NCBI RefSeq assembly: GCF_002379085.1
Contig: NZ_NBZW01000022.1
Location: 1-64,000 of the forward strand
Source: Polaromonas sp. AET17H-212
GTDB taxonomy: Bacteria > Pseudomonadota > Gammaproteobacteria > Burkholderiales > Burkholderiaceae_C
DNA: 64,000 nucleotides
Reading direction: 5' to 3'
Positions 63,252 through 64,000 of the stretch are shown piece by piece. The notes beneath the pieces were generated by a model, which saw only the letters and a program-made list of their open reading frames with translations, was not told the DNA's origin and did no database searches. Each line of letters begins with the position of its first letter. The first letter of the stretch is position 1. A program made the translations under genes and the position numbers.

Positions 63252-64000
63252 ATGCCGATGCAGATAGCGAAAGCGCAGCAGGGATCCGGTCTGAAAAAGG
63301 CTGGACTCTGCCTGGCTTTGCTGGCGGCAAGCCTGGCGTATTCTGCGGCCTTTGCCGGGGTGGAGGTGGGACAGCCGCCTGGCCCCAACCCGCCGTCCGC
63401 AACACCATCCGGCCCAGCCATGGCCAACCTTCCTGCGGGAAGCCTGGCGAGCAGTCATTCCAGGCGCGCCCATTTCGGCCAGGAACGCGCGTCCCCGGAG
63501 GCTTCCCACATCGCTGACTGGGTCGTCCACTCCGGAGACAACCAGGGCATGCCCTTCATGATCGTGGACAAAGTCCATGCCAAGGTGCTGATGTTCAACG
63601 CCGACGGCCGGCTGCAAGCCGCGGCGCCTGCGCTGCTGGGCCTGGCGCGTGGCGACGATTCCGTGCCGGGCATTGGCGAGCGCAAGATGTCCACCATTCG
63701 CCCCGAGGAACGGACGACACCCGCCGGTCGTTTCGTCGCATCCCTGGCTCCCGATATCCATGGCGAGGAAATGCTCTGGGTGGACTACGACACGGCCATC
63801 TCGCTGCATCGCGTGGTCAAAGGCAAGCCCAGCGAACAGCGCGCGCAGCGCCTGAACAGCGCCACAACCGATGACAACCGGGTTTCCTACGGCTGCATCA
63901 ATGTTCCGGTGAATTTTTACGAAAAAGTGGTCAGTCCGGCCTTCACCGGAACGAACGGCATCGTCTACGTTCTGCCTGAAACCCGGTCCGCCCGGGACGT
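63252..64000 (+). CDS. L,D-transpeptidase-like protein, right-truncated
   Basis: The frame is open from ATG 63252 to the last base of the window, so the C-terminus is missing. It starts with a signal peptide (LKKAGLCLALLAASLAYSAA, cleavage near AFA). A Pro-rich linker follows, then an L,D-transpeptidase-like domain: MIVDKVHAKVLMFNADGRLQ, TTPAGRF and the catalytic SYGCINVP with Cys215. His in LHRVV fits the HxxVV-type element. L,D-transpeptidases cross-link or attach proteins to peptidoglycan. It follows tpsA by 44 bases on the same strand and is probably in one operon. Confidence 0.85.
   Translation, partial: MPMQIAKAQQGSGLKKAGLCLALLAASLAYSAAFAGVEVGQPPGPNPPSATPSGPAMANLPAGSLASSHSRRAHFGQERASPEASHIADWVVHSGDNQGMPFMIVDKVHAKVLMFNADGRLQAAAPALLGLARGDDSVPGIGERKMSTIRPEERTTPAGRFVASLAPDIHGEEMLWVDYDTAISLHRVVKGKPSEQRAQRLNSATTDDNRVSYGCINVPVNFYEKVVSPAFTGTNGIVYVLPETRSARD

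Overview
The window looks like a chromosomal segment of a GC-rich betaproteobacterium of the Comamonadaceae (Polaromonas, Rhodoferax or Acidovorax type). This rests on protein character (an RpfE-like protein before recJ, DUF3460, DUF1059, an FDH3-type formate dehydrogenase), the gene style, and several families of dispersed intergenic repeats. Genus-level placement is inference; no database search was possible.

Layout. 1-9361: housekeeping genes (recJ, a GST, a PHP phosphoesterase, a DMT transporter, a YciO/Sua5 protein, an M50 protease, trpS with an extra C-terminal domain) and a NarL-type response regulator. 9532-10953: a convergent sensor kinase. 11.2-14.4 kb: debris of an RTX/type I secretion locus on the minus strand: a 5'-truncated glycosyltransferase, an RTX protein collapsed by a deletion, an intact membrane protein, and an HlyB-tail/HlyD-tail fusion. 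14.6-20.4 kb: a compact satellite-like integrative element beside tRNA-Ser(CGA). It has a tyrosine recombinase, an AlpA-like regulator, a chain of small overlapping genes, and an outward-facing PD-(D/E)XK nuclease-like cargo gene. 20.5-28.3 kb: serS, a PLP dehydratase, ispH, an FKBP, radC, an Smr protein, a LuxR regulator, a collapsed methyltransferase, DUF1059 and a truncated globin.

28.3-42.2 kb is a long minus-strand block centred on a Mo/W formate dehydrogenase: DUF3305, DUF3306, a multi-cluster ferredoxin, a TorD-type chaperone, a small Tat-leader protein, the catalytic subunit, the Fe-S subunit, a small lipoprotein, the cytochrome b subunit and fdhD. A large FtsX-type permease and the globin follow. 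fdhD carries an in-frame copy of a dispersed repeat. 42.2-50.8 kb: a LysR remnant, apbC/mrp, and a stress-type cluster (SagB-like nitroreductase, PEBP, DHH phosphoesterase, PolX, DUF2188, a second-type Lon) with FNR-like palindromes at both ends. 51-59 kb: metG, a 7TM signalling protein with a degenerate GGDEF domain, a SulP transporter, a BamE-like lipoprotein, DUF3460 and scpA. 59.1-64 kb: a two-partner secretion pair (TpsB, TpsA) followed by an L,D-transpeptidase that runs off the right edge.

The strongest candidates for something undescribed are the TpsB-TpsA-L,D-transpeptidase trio, the nuclease-like cargo gene of the tRNA-Ser element, and the repeat exonised into fdhD. The window is also rich in TIR-bounded, stop-codon-abutting repeats.
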